A stretch of DNA of 64,000 nt. It comes from Streptomyces sp. SPB162. Its GTDB lineage: Bacteria; Actinomycetota; Actinomycetes; Streptomycetales; Streptomycetaceae. A program made the position numbers and the translations under genes. The stretch is taken from positions 4,471,001 to 4,535,000 of the forward strand of contig NZ_JAQFII010000001.1 of the NCBI RefSeq assembly GCF_029504575.1, read 5' to 3'. Below the pieces are notes generated by a model that did no database searches, was not told where the DNA came from, and saw nothing but the letters and a program-made list of their open reading frames with translations. Positions 16,959-25,600 of this stretch are shown here, piece by piece. Each line of letters begins with the position of its first letter. The stretch's first letter is position 1.

Positions 16959-17714
16959 TCAGTTCTCGCGGTGGACCTTGTAGTTGGAGGCCTGGGCGCG
17001 GGGGCGGACGACCAGGAGGTCGATGTTGACGTGCGCGGGGCGGGTGACGGCCCAGGCGATGGTGTCGGCCACGTCCTCGGCGGAGAGGGGTTCGGCGACG
17101 CCCGCGTAGACCTTGGCGGCCTTGTCGGTGTCGCCGCCGAAGCGGGTGACGGCGAACTCGTCGGTCTTCACCATGCCGGGCGCGACCTCGATGACGCGGA
17201 CCGGGTCGCCGCACAGTTCGAGGCGCAGCGTCTCGGCGATGACGTGCGCGCCGTGCTTGGCGGCCACATAGCCGCCGCCGCCCTCGTAGGTGGCCAGGCC
17301 CGCGGTGGAGGAGAGCACGACGACCGTTCCGTCCCCGCTCGAGGTGAGGGCCGGGAGCAGGGCCTGGGTGATGTTGAGGACGCCGAGCACGTTGACCTCG
17401 TACATCGCCCGCCAGTCGGCGGGGTCCGCGGTGGCGACGGTGTCGGCGCCGAGTGCGCCGCCCGCGTTGGCGACGAGGACGTCGCAGCGGTCGAGGGAGG
17501 CGGCGAAGGCGTCCACGGCGGCGCGGTCGGTGACGTCCAGGGTGTGGGCGGCGGCCGAGTGGCCCGCGGCGGTGAGTTCCTTGGCGAGCGCTTCGAGGCG
17601 GTCGGCGCGGCGGGCCGTGAGCAGCACGTGGTACCCGGCGGCGGCGAGCTTACGGGCGGTCGCGGCACCGATGCCGCTGCTCGCCCCGGTGACCACTGCG
17701 GTACGGATGCTCAT
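16959..17714 (-). CDS. SDR family NAD(P)-dependent oxidoreductase
   Basis: A classical short-chain dehydrogenase of 251 residues: cofactor motif VVTGASSGIGAATA, NAG in VLVANAGG, catalytic Ser in VVLSSTAG and the YVAAK Tyr-Lys pair, followed by PGMVKTDEF. ARRADRLEAL after the second strand suggests NADP(H). The C-terminal stretch (HVNIDLLVVRPRAQ) is like the YdfG/serine-dehydrogenase-type group. Substrate unknown. It stands alone between a convergent rtcB and a divergent glycosyltransferase gene. Confidence 0.9.
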   Translation of the reverse strand: MSIRTAVVTGASSGIGAATARKLAAAGYHVLLTARRADRLEALAKELTAAGHSAAAHTLDVTDRAAVDAFAASLDRCDVLVANAGGALGADTVATADPADWRAMYEVNVLGVLNITQALLPALTSSGDGTVVVLSSTAGLATYEGGGGYVAAKHGAHVIAETLRLELCGDPVRVIEVAPGMVKTDEFAVTRFGGDTDKAAKVYAGVAEPLSAEDVADTIAWAVTRPAHVNIDLLVVRPRAQASNYKVHREN

Positions 17715-17849
17715 GTCACGGCGCCTTTCGACTGCGGGATGGCTTTCCCACCGAGCATAGGTGGCGGGTCCGCGGCGTCCGGCGGCCGGTTCGGATCTTG
17801 ATTAGCATCGGGGGCGATGGGGTGCCCGCGTCGTTCATGGAGGAATTCA

Positions 17850-19127
17850 GTGGTCAGCACGGGCACGGACCCCGGGCGGCGGTTGCTGTGGCCGGTGGGG
17901 GTGTGGCTGCTGACCCGGCTGGTGTTGGTGTCGGCGGCTCTGCGGCTCGGCCCGTTCAGCAGCGAGGACGGCGTGGACGTGTCCGTGTCGAAGGTGTACC
18001 GCGGCTGGTACGACGTGCTGAGCTCCGGCTCCTTCCCGCACGACGACGTGTCCTGGCAGTACCCGCCGGGCGCCGCGCTGCCGATCCTCGCTCCGCGGCT
18101 GGTGCCGTTCCTGGACTACGCGCACGCCTTCGTCGTGCTGTGCGCGGTGTGCGACGCGGTGGTGCTGGCGGCGCTGGTGTACGCGGCCCGGTACGCGGAC
18201 GGGCGGCGCAGTGTCGCCGGCGTGTGGATGTGGGTGGTGGGGCTGCCGCTGCTGAGCACGGTGCCGTGGAGCCGCTTCGACGTGATGGTGACGGCGGTCG
18301 CGGTGGGCGCCCTGCTGGCGGCCGGTTCGCGGCGGGTGTGGGCGGACCGGGTGTTCGGGGCGCTGGTCGGGATCGGCGCGGTGGTGAAGGTGTGGCCGGT
18401 GCTGCTGCTCGTGGGCACGCCGCGCGGGCGGCGCACCCGGTTGTCGTGGGTGGCGGCGGTGGTGTCCGCGGTGCTGGTGACGGTGGGCTTCCTGCTGGCG
18501 ATGCCGGGCGCCCTGTCGTTCCTGACCTATCAGGGGGACCGCGGCATCGAGGTGGAGTCGCTCGGCGCGCTGCCGTTCCACCTGGCGCGGCACTTCGGCT
18601 GGTCGGGGCACTGGGCTCCGCACGACGGGTCGATGGAGTTCATCGGCCCGTACGTGCGGCTGGTGGCGCGGGTGAGTGCGGCCCTGACGGTCGTCGCGTT
18701 CGGCTGGCTGCTGCTGTGGCGGGTGCGGTCGGGGGCGGGGCGTACGGAGGCGTGGGCGCTGCCGGACGCGGCGCTGACGGCCGTCCTGCTGTTCGTGGTG
18801 ACGAGCCGGGTGATCAGCCCGCAGTACCTGGTGTGGCTGGTGGGTCTGGCGGCGGTGTGCCTGCTGCACCGGGCGACGACGCAGCGGCCGGTGGCGTGGC
18901 TGGTGCTGGGCGCGTGCGTGCTGACGACGGCGGTGTTCCCGTACCTGTTCCGGGATCTGCTCGGCGGGTCGGTCCCGGCGGCGCTGCTGCTGGCGGCGCG
19001 CGATCTGGTCCTGCTGGCGGCGGCGGTGCTGTCCGCGGTGCGGCTGTGGCGGGGGTCGGTGCCGAAGACGGTGCCGGGCGGCACGGGGGAGGGCGCGCCC
19101 GGCACCGCCGGTCTCAGCGGGCCTTGA
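17850..19127 (+). CDS. GT87-like integral membrane mannosyltransferase family protein
   Basis: A 425-residue polytopic membrane protein with about ten hydrophobic helices (LLWPVGVWLLTRLVLVSAAL, AHAFVVLCAVCDAVVLAALV, LPDAALTAVLLFVVTSRV and others). The loop VSWQYPPGAALPILAPRLVPFLDYA, the PWSRFDVM helix boundary and the SRVISPQYLVWLV motif are as in GT-C family glycosyltransferases (GT87 / DUF2029), which use polyprenyl-phosphate sugars outside the membrane. GTG 17850 follows GGAGGA with five bases spacing. Its 3' end overlaps the convergent esterase gene by 14 bases, which leaves no room for a terminator. Acceptor unknown. Confidence 0.78.
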   Translation: MVSTGTDPGRRLLWPVGVWLLTRLVLVSAALRLGPFSSEDGVDVSVSKVYRGWYDVLSSGSFPHDDVSWQYPPGAALPILAPRLVPFLDYAHAFVVLCAVCDAVVLAALVYAARYADGRRSVAGVWMWVVGLPLLSTVPWSRFDVMVTAVAVGALLAAGSRRVWADRVFGALVGIGAVVKVWPVLLLVGTPRGRRTRLSWVAAVVSAVLVTVGFLLAMPGALSFLTYQGDRGIEVESLGALPFHLARHFGWSGHWAPHDGSMEFIGPYVRLVARVSAALTVVAFGWLLLWRVRSGAGRTEAWALPDAALTAVLLFVVTSRVISPQYLVWLVGLAAVCLLHRATTQRPVAWLVLGACVLTTAVFPYLFRDLLGGSVPAALLLAARDLVLLAAAVLSAVRLWRGSVPKTVPGGTGEGAPGTAGLSGP

Positions 19128-20229
19128 AGCCCTGTTCGGTGAGCCAGCGGAAGACGTCGGGGATCTGGGACTTCCAGACGGCGGAGCCGTGGCCGCCGGC
19201 GCCCGCGGCGATCTGGACCACCCGGACCTTCGTCGGCGCCTTCGCCGCGTTCCGCAGGGCCATACCGTCCTGGTAGCCGTCGCCCGAGGCGCCGGAGACG
19301 TAGAGGGACGTGTGCGGCGGGTGTGCGGCGTGCTGCAGCATGAACAGCGGGTTGGCCTTCTCGCGCAGCACCGGGTCCTTGGCGGTGAGGGAGTCCTTCT
19401 CCGCGGCGGGGTTGTTGTAACCCGACAGGCTGACCCCGGCCGCGTACCGGTCGGGGTGCTCGATGGCGAGGCGCGCGGCGCAGTGGGCGCCGGCGGAGTA
19501 TCCGGCGACGCCCCAGCCCGCGGCGTCGTCCTGGACGCGGAAGTTGTCGGTCACCATGCGGCGGACGTCGACGCTCAGCCAGGTGTCGGCGTTGACCTTG
19601 CCGGGGATGTTGGCGCAGCCGGTGTCCTGGCCGCCGAGCAGCGTGGTGCGCGGTGAGACGAGGATGAACGGGGCGACCTTGCCGCTCTGCATCAGTGGCT
19701 TGAGTTGCGTCTGGACCTTGAGCGTGCCGTACCAGGCCTTGGCGGATCCGGGGTAGCCCGGGAGCAGTTCGACGACCGGGAACTTCTTGTCCTTGTACGC
19801 GGGGTCGTTGTACTGCGGCGGCAGCCAGACGTAGACCTCGCCCTCGACGCCGGACACCCGGCCCTTCAGGTCGGCCTGCTGGACGTCACCCATGTTGGGG
19901 CCCTTGGCCTGCTGGAACTTCTGCGCGACCTTCGGCTCGCGCTTGGCCTGCGCCGCGCCCCCGTCGGGACCGAGGTCCGCGGTGGCCTGGACGTGGGTGC
20001 CGGTGCCGAGGAGGTCTTCCCAGTTGTCGTACAGGGCGTTGGAGTTGTTCACGATCACGAAGACCATGAGCACCGACGTCACCTGGCAGAGCAGCAGCAT
20101 GCCGAATCGGGCGGCGTACCGGACGGCCAGCGGTCCGCGCAGTCGGCTCCAGAGGGTGAGCGGCAGCGCCAGGGCGACCAGTACGAAGAAGATCGTGCAC
20201 AGGAAGAACGGGGTCCCCGTCAGGCTCAT
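19114..20229 (-). CDS. Membrane-anchored esterase family protein (alpha/beta hydrolase)
   Basis: A 371-residue protein with two N-terminal transmembrane helices (FFLCTIFFVLVALALPLTLW and FGMLLLCQVTSVLMVFVIV), then an extracytoplasmic esterase-D/antigen-85-like alpha/beta hydrolase. Nucleophile elbow is VAGYSAGAHCA; GxP-rich VYVWLPPQYNDPAYKDKKFPVV opens the domain; a His near GAGGHGSAVWKSQ completes the likely triad. ATG 20229 is chosen over an in-frame TTG six codons upstream because it directly precedes the first helix. It is divergent from a related esterase (next entry). Substrate not known; cell-envelope acyl transfer or hydrolysis is inference. Confidence 0.82.
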   Translation of the reverse strand: MSLTGTPFFLCTIFFVLVALALPLTLWSRLRGPLAVRYAARFGMLLLCQVTSVLMVFVIVNNSNALYDNWEDLLGTGTHVQATADLGPDGGAAQAKREPKVAQKFQQAKGPNMGDVQQADLKGRVSGVEGEVYVWLPPQYNDPAYKDKKFPVVELLPGYPGSAKAWYGTLKVQTQLKPLMQSGKVAPFILVSPRTTLLGGQDTGCANIPGKVNADTWLSVDVRRMVTDNFRVQDDAAGWGVAGYSAGAHCAARLAIEHPDRYAAGVSLSGYNNPAAEKDSLTAKDPVLREKANPLFMLQHAAHPPHTSLYVSGASGDGYQDGMALRNAAKAPTKVRVVQIAAGAGGHGSAVWKSQIPDVFRWLTEQGFKAR

Positions 20230-20501
20230 CAGAATCTCGATTCCCAATCTTGGGCGCTGTGCCCCGGCCCCGGCGTTCCACCCGCGTATGAGCCTCTCGC
20301 CATGACGAGACGGAATTCGGGCGGTCGGGGTTGCGCTGCTTCTCCCGGTGAATTGGGACGAGGGTCACGCCGGATACGGGCAACGGGGTTGATGTGATCC
20401 ACGGCACCGTGGCGGACCGGAACGTCGGGTAAAGATCCGGGATCACACCAGGCGTAAGCGTCGCTTCGCCCTGCCGGGCCGGTTGAAAGGGGAACAACCC
20501 C

Positions 20502-21485
20502 GTGAAACGTTGGCCCATGGCAGCGGTCGCCGTCCTGGTACTGCTCCTCTTCGCCGGTTACGGCTCCCGGCCCGTTCCGTTCGGCGGTAGCGGTCCGGAC
20601 TTCCCGCACACCTCGGTGAACGCGGCGGCGTCGATCTCCAACGGCAAGCACCCGGCGTTCACGGACCAGCGGACGACGCTGGCGGGCGGCACCAAGATCG
20701 GGATGACCACGTACCGGGGGAAGAAGTCCGGGTTCACCGGCAAGGTGTGGGTGTGGGCGCCGCCGCAGTACTACGACCCGCGGTACGCGAAGAGCGCGTT
20801 CCCGGTGCTGATCGCCCTGCCGGGCAGCTACGGCTATCCGTACAACTACTGGACCCGCGGTGACCTGGGTCTCCAGGAGGACGTGGCGCGTTGGGCGGCG
20901 CAGGGCAGCAGCCTGCCCTTCATCGTCGTCATGCCGGTGATGAACCCCGGGCGGAGCTACCACGACTGCAGTGACATCCCGGGTCAGCAGAAGATGGGGA
21001 CCTGGATGACGAGCGACGTCCCCGACCTGGTGCGGGAGAACTTCCGTACGTTCGGGAGTCGCGACGGCTGGGCGTTCATGGGCTCGTCGTCAGGAGGCTT
21101 CTGTGCCCTGAAGAGCGTGCTCCAGCACCCGGAGGCGTTCAAGGCGGCCATAGTGAGCGGCCCCGACATAGTCCCGGACTCCTCCCTGTGGCGCGGCCAC
21201 CCCGAGGAGCAGCAGGCGAACAACCCGCAGGTGCTGGCGCGGCGGCTCATCGACCGGGGCGGGCCCGAGGTCTGTCTCGCCTTCCAGGTCGGGACCGCGG
21301 AGAGCCGGGGGGAGATGGCCAAGGTCAGGCAGTTCATCGCCGACTACGGGCACGGCCCGGTCAGGACCCGCCTGCAGACCATCGTCGGCGGCCGCCACAA
21401 CGGGGTCTCCTATCTGCGCGGCATGGAGGAGGGTTCCGTGCGGTGGATCAGCGACCGGCTGGGGGCCCCGACGGCCGCGCCCTGA
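20502..21485 (+). CDS. Secreted esterase family protein (alpha/beta hydrolase)
   Basis: A 327-residue protein with an N-terminal signal anchor (MAAVAVLVLLLFAGYGSRP) and an esterase-D-like domain: KVWVWAPPQYYDPRYAKSAFPVLIALPGSYG, nucleophile in FMGSSSGGFCA, HNGVSYLRGME carrying the likely catalytic His. It is a distant paralogue of the divergent neighbour: V-W-(L/A)-PPQY-(N/Y)-DP, FPV, DIPG/NIPG and the serine elbow occur in the same order. GTG 20502 follows AAAGGGGA. The 270-base gap to the neighbour must hold both promoters. Confidence 0.83.
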   Translation: MKRWPMAAVAVLVLLLFAGYGSRPVPFGGSGPDFPHTSVNAAASISNGKHPAFTDQRTTLAGGTKIGMTTYRGKKSGFTGKVWVWAPPQYYDPRYAKSAFPVLIALPGSYGYPYNYWTRGDLGLQEDVARWAAQGSSLPFIVVMPVMNPGRSYHDCSDIPGQQKMGTWMTSDVPDLVRENFRTFGSRDGWAFMGSSSGGFCALKSVLQHPEAFKAAIVSGPDIVPDSSLWRGHPEEQQANNPQVLARRLIDRGGPEVCLAFQVGTAESRGEMAKVRQFIADYGHGPVRTRLQTIVGGRHNGVSYLRGMEEGSVRWISDRLGAPTAAP

Positions 21486-21539
21486 GGGCGGGCCCTCCTT
21501 CGGCGCGGGGCCTGCCGACTCCCCTTCGTTCAGCTTCGT

Positions 21540-21704
21540 TCAGCGCCGGAAGGCGAGGGCGCGGCGGAGCAGTGCTTTGGCCCGCCAGCAGGCGTCGAGG
21601 GCGTATCCGCTGGCGGCGGCGAGCGCGAGCACGGGCCGGGCGAAGGGTGGGGCGGAGGGCTGCCGACCGGTCGCCATCGTGCCGGATGTCGGGAATGTTG
21701 CCAT
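21540..21704 (-). CDS. Possible small protein, 54 residues
   Basis: A short reading frame, ATG 21704 to TGA 21540, encoding MATFPTSGTMATGRQPSA and a C-terminal Ala/Arg-rich hydrophobic stretch (PVLALAAASGYALDACWRAK). It fills the gap between the esterase gene and the immunity genes. There is no clear ribosome binding site and no family is recognised, so it may be non-coding. Confidence 0.25.
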   Translation of the reverse strand: MATFPTSGTMATGRQPSAPPFARPVLALAAASGYALDACWRAKALLRRALAFRR

Positions 21705-21781
21705 GTTCGGACGGTAGCGACTGGACCGGCGCCTGTCGTGCCGGAGACACCCGAATGGCGCCATCGCGGGCCCGCCGGCCG

Positions 21782-22189
21782 TCACTCGCTCCGCGAGGCC
21801 AGATACGCCTTCGCTTTCACCAGCGCGGCGGCGCCGGCGTCGAACGTCACGGATTCCCCGGGTCCGGAGATGTTCACCCGCATTCGGCCGTCCGGGGTGC
21901 GTTTCACGGAGACGACGTCTTTGGGCGCGAACGTCCATCCGTCGATCATCAGATCGGAAACGCCGGTGAACGACAGGAACATCTCGAATGCGTTGAGCCC
22001 TTTCTCGGTCCATTCCGGAATCGGGCGGTCCGGAAGCCGGTCCAGCTCGAAGCCGAGGGTGACTCCGGTGTCCCGCTCGTCGATGTGGAGATAGAACAGA
22101 CCGCACTCGGCCAGGTCGGGAGCGGACGCGAAGAGGTCCGTCACGGGGCCGGGATCGGTGAGGAGCTCGGGCCAGTCAGACGCGCTCAT
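21782..22189 (-). CDS. Imm50-like immunity protein (distal copy)
   Basis: A 135-residue alpha/beta protein. LFYLHIDERDTGVTLGFELD, RPIPEWTEKGLNAFEMFLSF and DLMIDGWTF align with LHLDxRG, PLPEW, F-x3-LxF and the GW motif of proteins I know as Imm50 family. It overlaps the proximal copy (next entry) by 14 bases and lies downstream of the RHS toxin, the classical place for an immunity gene. Its base composition is visibly less GC-rich than the surrounding genes, suggesting separate acquisition. It may protect against the RHS tip or a displaced toxin variant. ATG 22189 begins MSASDWPELL. Confidence 0.7.
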   Translation of the reverse strand: MSASDWPELLTDPGPVTDLFASAPDLAECGLFYLHIDERDTGVTLGFELDRLPDRPIPEWTEKGLNAFEMFLSFTGVSDLMIDGWTFAPKDVVSVKRTPDGRMRVNISGPGESVTFDAGAAALVKAKAYLASRSE

Positions 22190-22679
22190 AGAAGGTCTTC
22201 TCCCAGACGTCGGGGACGGTGCTCCAGCGGAACCGGTCGGTCCTGCCGACGAAATGCTGCTTGCCCGCGTCCGTGCCGTCGCCGGACCGGCGGTACGCGC
22301 TCATGTGCCCCACCGTGAGGGAGTCGCTGCTGGTGAACGCCAACTCCGCGCCCGCGCCCCGCAGCCCGACCCGGATCCGCCGGTCCTCCTGCTCCTCGAT
22401 CACGATGTCCGCCGTCACCGGCGGGCTCCAGCCGCGCATCACGACGTCCGCCACGGCGAGGAACCGCAGCTGGCACTGGAAGGTGTCGCACCCGGCCGCC
22501 GTCCACTCGGGCAGCGGGGTGTGCGGGAACTCCGGCAGATCGAACCGCAGGATCAGCGTCGGGCCCCGCCGGTCCAGGTGCACGGAACGCACCGCGACGG
22601 ACTCCAGCGGGGGGACCGGGGAGTAGAACGCCTCCAGCGCCGGTCTATTCACCAACAGGCTTTCCCAGGCTCGGGTCAT
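22176..22679 (-). CDS. Imm50-like immunity protein (proximal copy)
   Basis: A 167-residue protein starting MTRAWESLLVNRPALEAF. The segment VRSVHLDRRGPTLILRFDLP, TPLPEWTAAGCDTFQCQLRF and VVMRGWSPP repeats the pattern of the distal copy, so the two are tandem paralogues. ATG 22679 is inside the RHS coding sequence (35-base overlap), with GAGGAG ten bases upstream also inside it, so translation is coupled to the toxin. This arrangement is what is expected for a dedicated cognate immunity protein. Confidence 0.75.
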   Translation of the reverse strand: MTRAWESLLVNRPALEAFYSPVPPLESVAVRSVHLDRRGPTLILRFDLPEFPHTPLPEWTAAGCDTFQCQLRFLAVADVVMRGWSPPVTADIVIEEQEDRRIRVGLRGAGAELAFTSSDSLTVGHMSAYRRSGDGTDAGKQHFVGRTDRFRWSTVPDVWEKTFYERV

Positions 22680-25600
22680 AGTAGTAATGCTCCTCACATC
22701 CCGGAAGCTGCCCGTTCCGTGGTTCGTCGGCGGGCCTGACGTGTACGTGTGGCTCCTGGCGACCGGGATCGCCCGGCTCCCGGTGACCGGTGTGGTGGTC
22801 CTGGAAGGTGATGAGGTCACCCGACTCGGTGAGGTGGTCCTCTTCCCTGAAGTAGATCGCGTTGTGCTCCGCGTCGAACAGCTGCGGGCTGCCCTGCCAC
22901 TCCGGACCCGTCGAGGGTACCCACTCGCGCACTTCCCAGGGCTCCTGACCCTCGGGGACACCCGCGTCCCGCAGCGCCTTGGCCTTCACCTCGGCGTAGC
23001 TGGGCACCGGATCGCCGCACTGCAGACCGAGCGGATCGATCCAGGTCAGCGGGTTGCTGATGTAGGCGTGGTGGTTCGGGGCGGGAGCCAGGCCCAGCGG
23101 GTCGGGGCTCAGATAGGCGGCGGTCTCGGGGGAGTAGTACCGGAAGAGGTTGTAGTGCAGCCCCGTCTCGTCGTCGTGGTACTGCCCCGGGAAGCGCAGC
23201 GGGCAGTCGGCCGCGGCGCCGGAGGCGGGGACCGGCGCGCCCCACAGGGTCGTGCGGTGCCGCCAGGCGATGGAGCCGTCGGGGTCGACGAGCTCGGTGG
23301 GCGTGCCGACCACGTCGGTGACGATGGCGTAGAAGCGCGCGTCGATCTCGGTCTGGGACGCGCCCGCCGCGCCCGCCGGCACGGTCCGCTCCGTCTGGGA
23401 CAGCACCCGGTGGGAGCCCGGGGCCCAGTCCCACGTCGTCGTCCGGCCGTCCCGCGTCTGCTCGGCCAGCCGGCTGCCGTCCCAGCAGAAGTCGGTCTGC
23501 TCCAGGACGCTGCCGCCCGCCCCGACCAGCTGCTTGGCGATCCGGCGGCCGAGCGCGTCGTACAGGTAGTGCCAGTGGTTGCCGTCGGGGGTGACGACGT
23601 CGGTGAGGCGGTCGTCCGCCGACCAGGTGTAGTGCCAGTCGCGTCCCCCGCCGGACAGCAGCTTGACCCGGCGGCGCACGACGCGGCCCTGGTCGTCGTA
23701 GGCGTAGTGGGTGCGCCCCGCGCTCCGGATCAGGGTGCCGGTGACGGCACGGTCTCCCGAGCTGTCCGGGGCGGCCGAGTCGTCGAGCCCGGCGTGGCGG
23801 ACGTTGCCGGAACCGTCATAGGCGTAGCTCTCCGTCCAGCCCTCGGACCGTACGGCCGTCACCCGGCCGACGGGGTCCAGTTCGTAGCGGCTGGTGCCCG
23901 AGTGGAGGTCGTCCACGGCGGTGACGTACCCGTCGGCCCGGTAGCTGTAGATACGCCGCTGGAGCACCTGTGCCGGGTCGTCGACGGCGGACTCGCCGGG
24001 CACCGGGACGCCGGTCATGACGGTCTGTTCCGTCAGCCGGCGGTTGCCGTCCCAGCTCTGGACGAGGGTGGCCGCGCCGCCGAGCCGGCGCTCGACCTCA
24101 TGGCCTTCGGCGTCGTAGCCGAAGTCCAGCGTGTGCCCGGCGGTGCTCAGCGCGGTGGGCCGGCCGTCGGGCCGCCAGTCCCAGCTGCTGTCGAGGCCGG
24201 ACGGGGTGCGCCGCCCGGTGCGGCGGCCCAGCACGTCGTACGTGTTCGCCAGCGTCCGGCCGTTGCAGGACTCGGCGACCAGCCGGCCGGCGGCGTCCCG
24301 CTCCATCGTGACGTCGGCGTCGGCGTTGACGGCCCGCAGCACCCGCCCCGCGGCGTCGTAGGTGAACGAGGCGACCGAGTCGCCGTGCGTCCGGGCCACG
24401 ACGCGCCCCATGACGTCCCTGGTGAAGCGGACGGCCTGGCCGGCGCCGTTGACGCGCTCGATCAGCCGGCCCGCCGCGTCGTGGCGGTAGCTGAGGGTGC
24501 GGCCGTTGAAGTCGTTCTCACGGACGAGCCGGCCCGCCGGGTCGTACTCGTAGTCCCACGTCAGCCCGTCCGCGTTCGCGACGGACAGCAGCCGGAGCTC
24601 GGTGTCGTAGGAGAACCGCAGGGTGCTGCCGTCCGGCGCGGTGCGGGCCGAACGCAGCGCGAAGTGGGTGGACTCGAAGCGCGTGACGCCACCGGAGGCG
24701 TCACGGTGGGCGACCAGCCGCCCCTCGCCGTCGTACGTCCAGCTCTCGTCGGCCCCGTCCGGGAACGTGCGCCAGGACGGCTTACCGTCGGCGGTCCAGC
24801 CGATCCGGGTGACGGCTTCCCCGGTGGCGGTGGCTCCCGCGGTTCCGGTGGTCTCGGCTATCTCCGTGACGCGGCCGCAGAAGTCACGGGTGAAGCGCGT
24901 GACGGCACCCGCCGGATCCGCCAGTTCCACGACGAGGCCCGCCGCGTCGGCCCTGCTGTACCGCGTGTTGCCCGCCGGATCGGTCACCGCCGTCAGATGG
25001 CCGCGCTCATCGTAGGCGTAGCGCTGGACGCCGCCCTGCGGGTCGGTGGTGGTCAGCAGGTTCCCGCGCTCGTCCCAGGTGTGCTCCCAGCGGGCGCCGC
25101 CGGGGTACAGGCTCGCGACCGGGCGGTTCAGCTCGTTGTAGCGGAACGCGACGGAGGTTCCGTCGGCCCGGACGACCGAGGTGAGGTTGCCGGTCTCGTC
25201 GTAGGTGCGCCGATTGGTGCGGCCCAGCGGGTCGGTGGTCGCCAGCAGGCGGTTGTGCGCGTCCCATTCGCTGTACGTGGCACGGCCGAGCGGATCGGTC
25301 GTCGACGTGAGCTGCAGGCGCTCGTTGTACCGGTAGGCGGTGGTCCGGCCGAGCGAGTCCGTGTAGGAGTTGGTACGGGTCCGCGGGTCGTAGGCGATCG
25401 TGCAGTCGAGGAACCCGTCGGCGCCCTCACCGCGGACGCAGCGGTCGGCGTCGTCGTACTCGAAGCGGTACCAGCTGTCGTTGCGGTCGACCCACTTGGT
25501 GATGCGGTGGCCGGAGTCGTACTCCAGGTGCAGGGAACGGCCCGCCGCGTCGACCACCTCGGTGAGGTCGCCCGCGGTGCTGTAGCGGAAGCCGCGCAGC

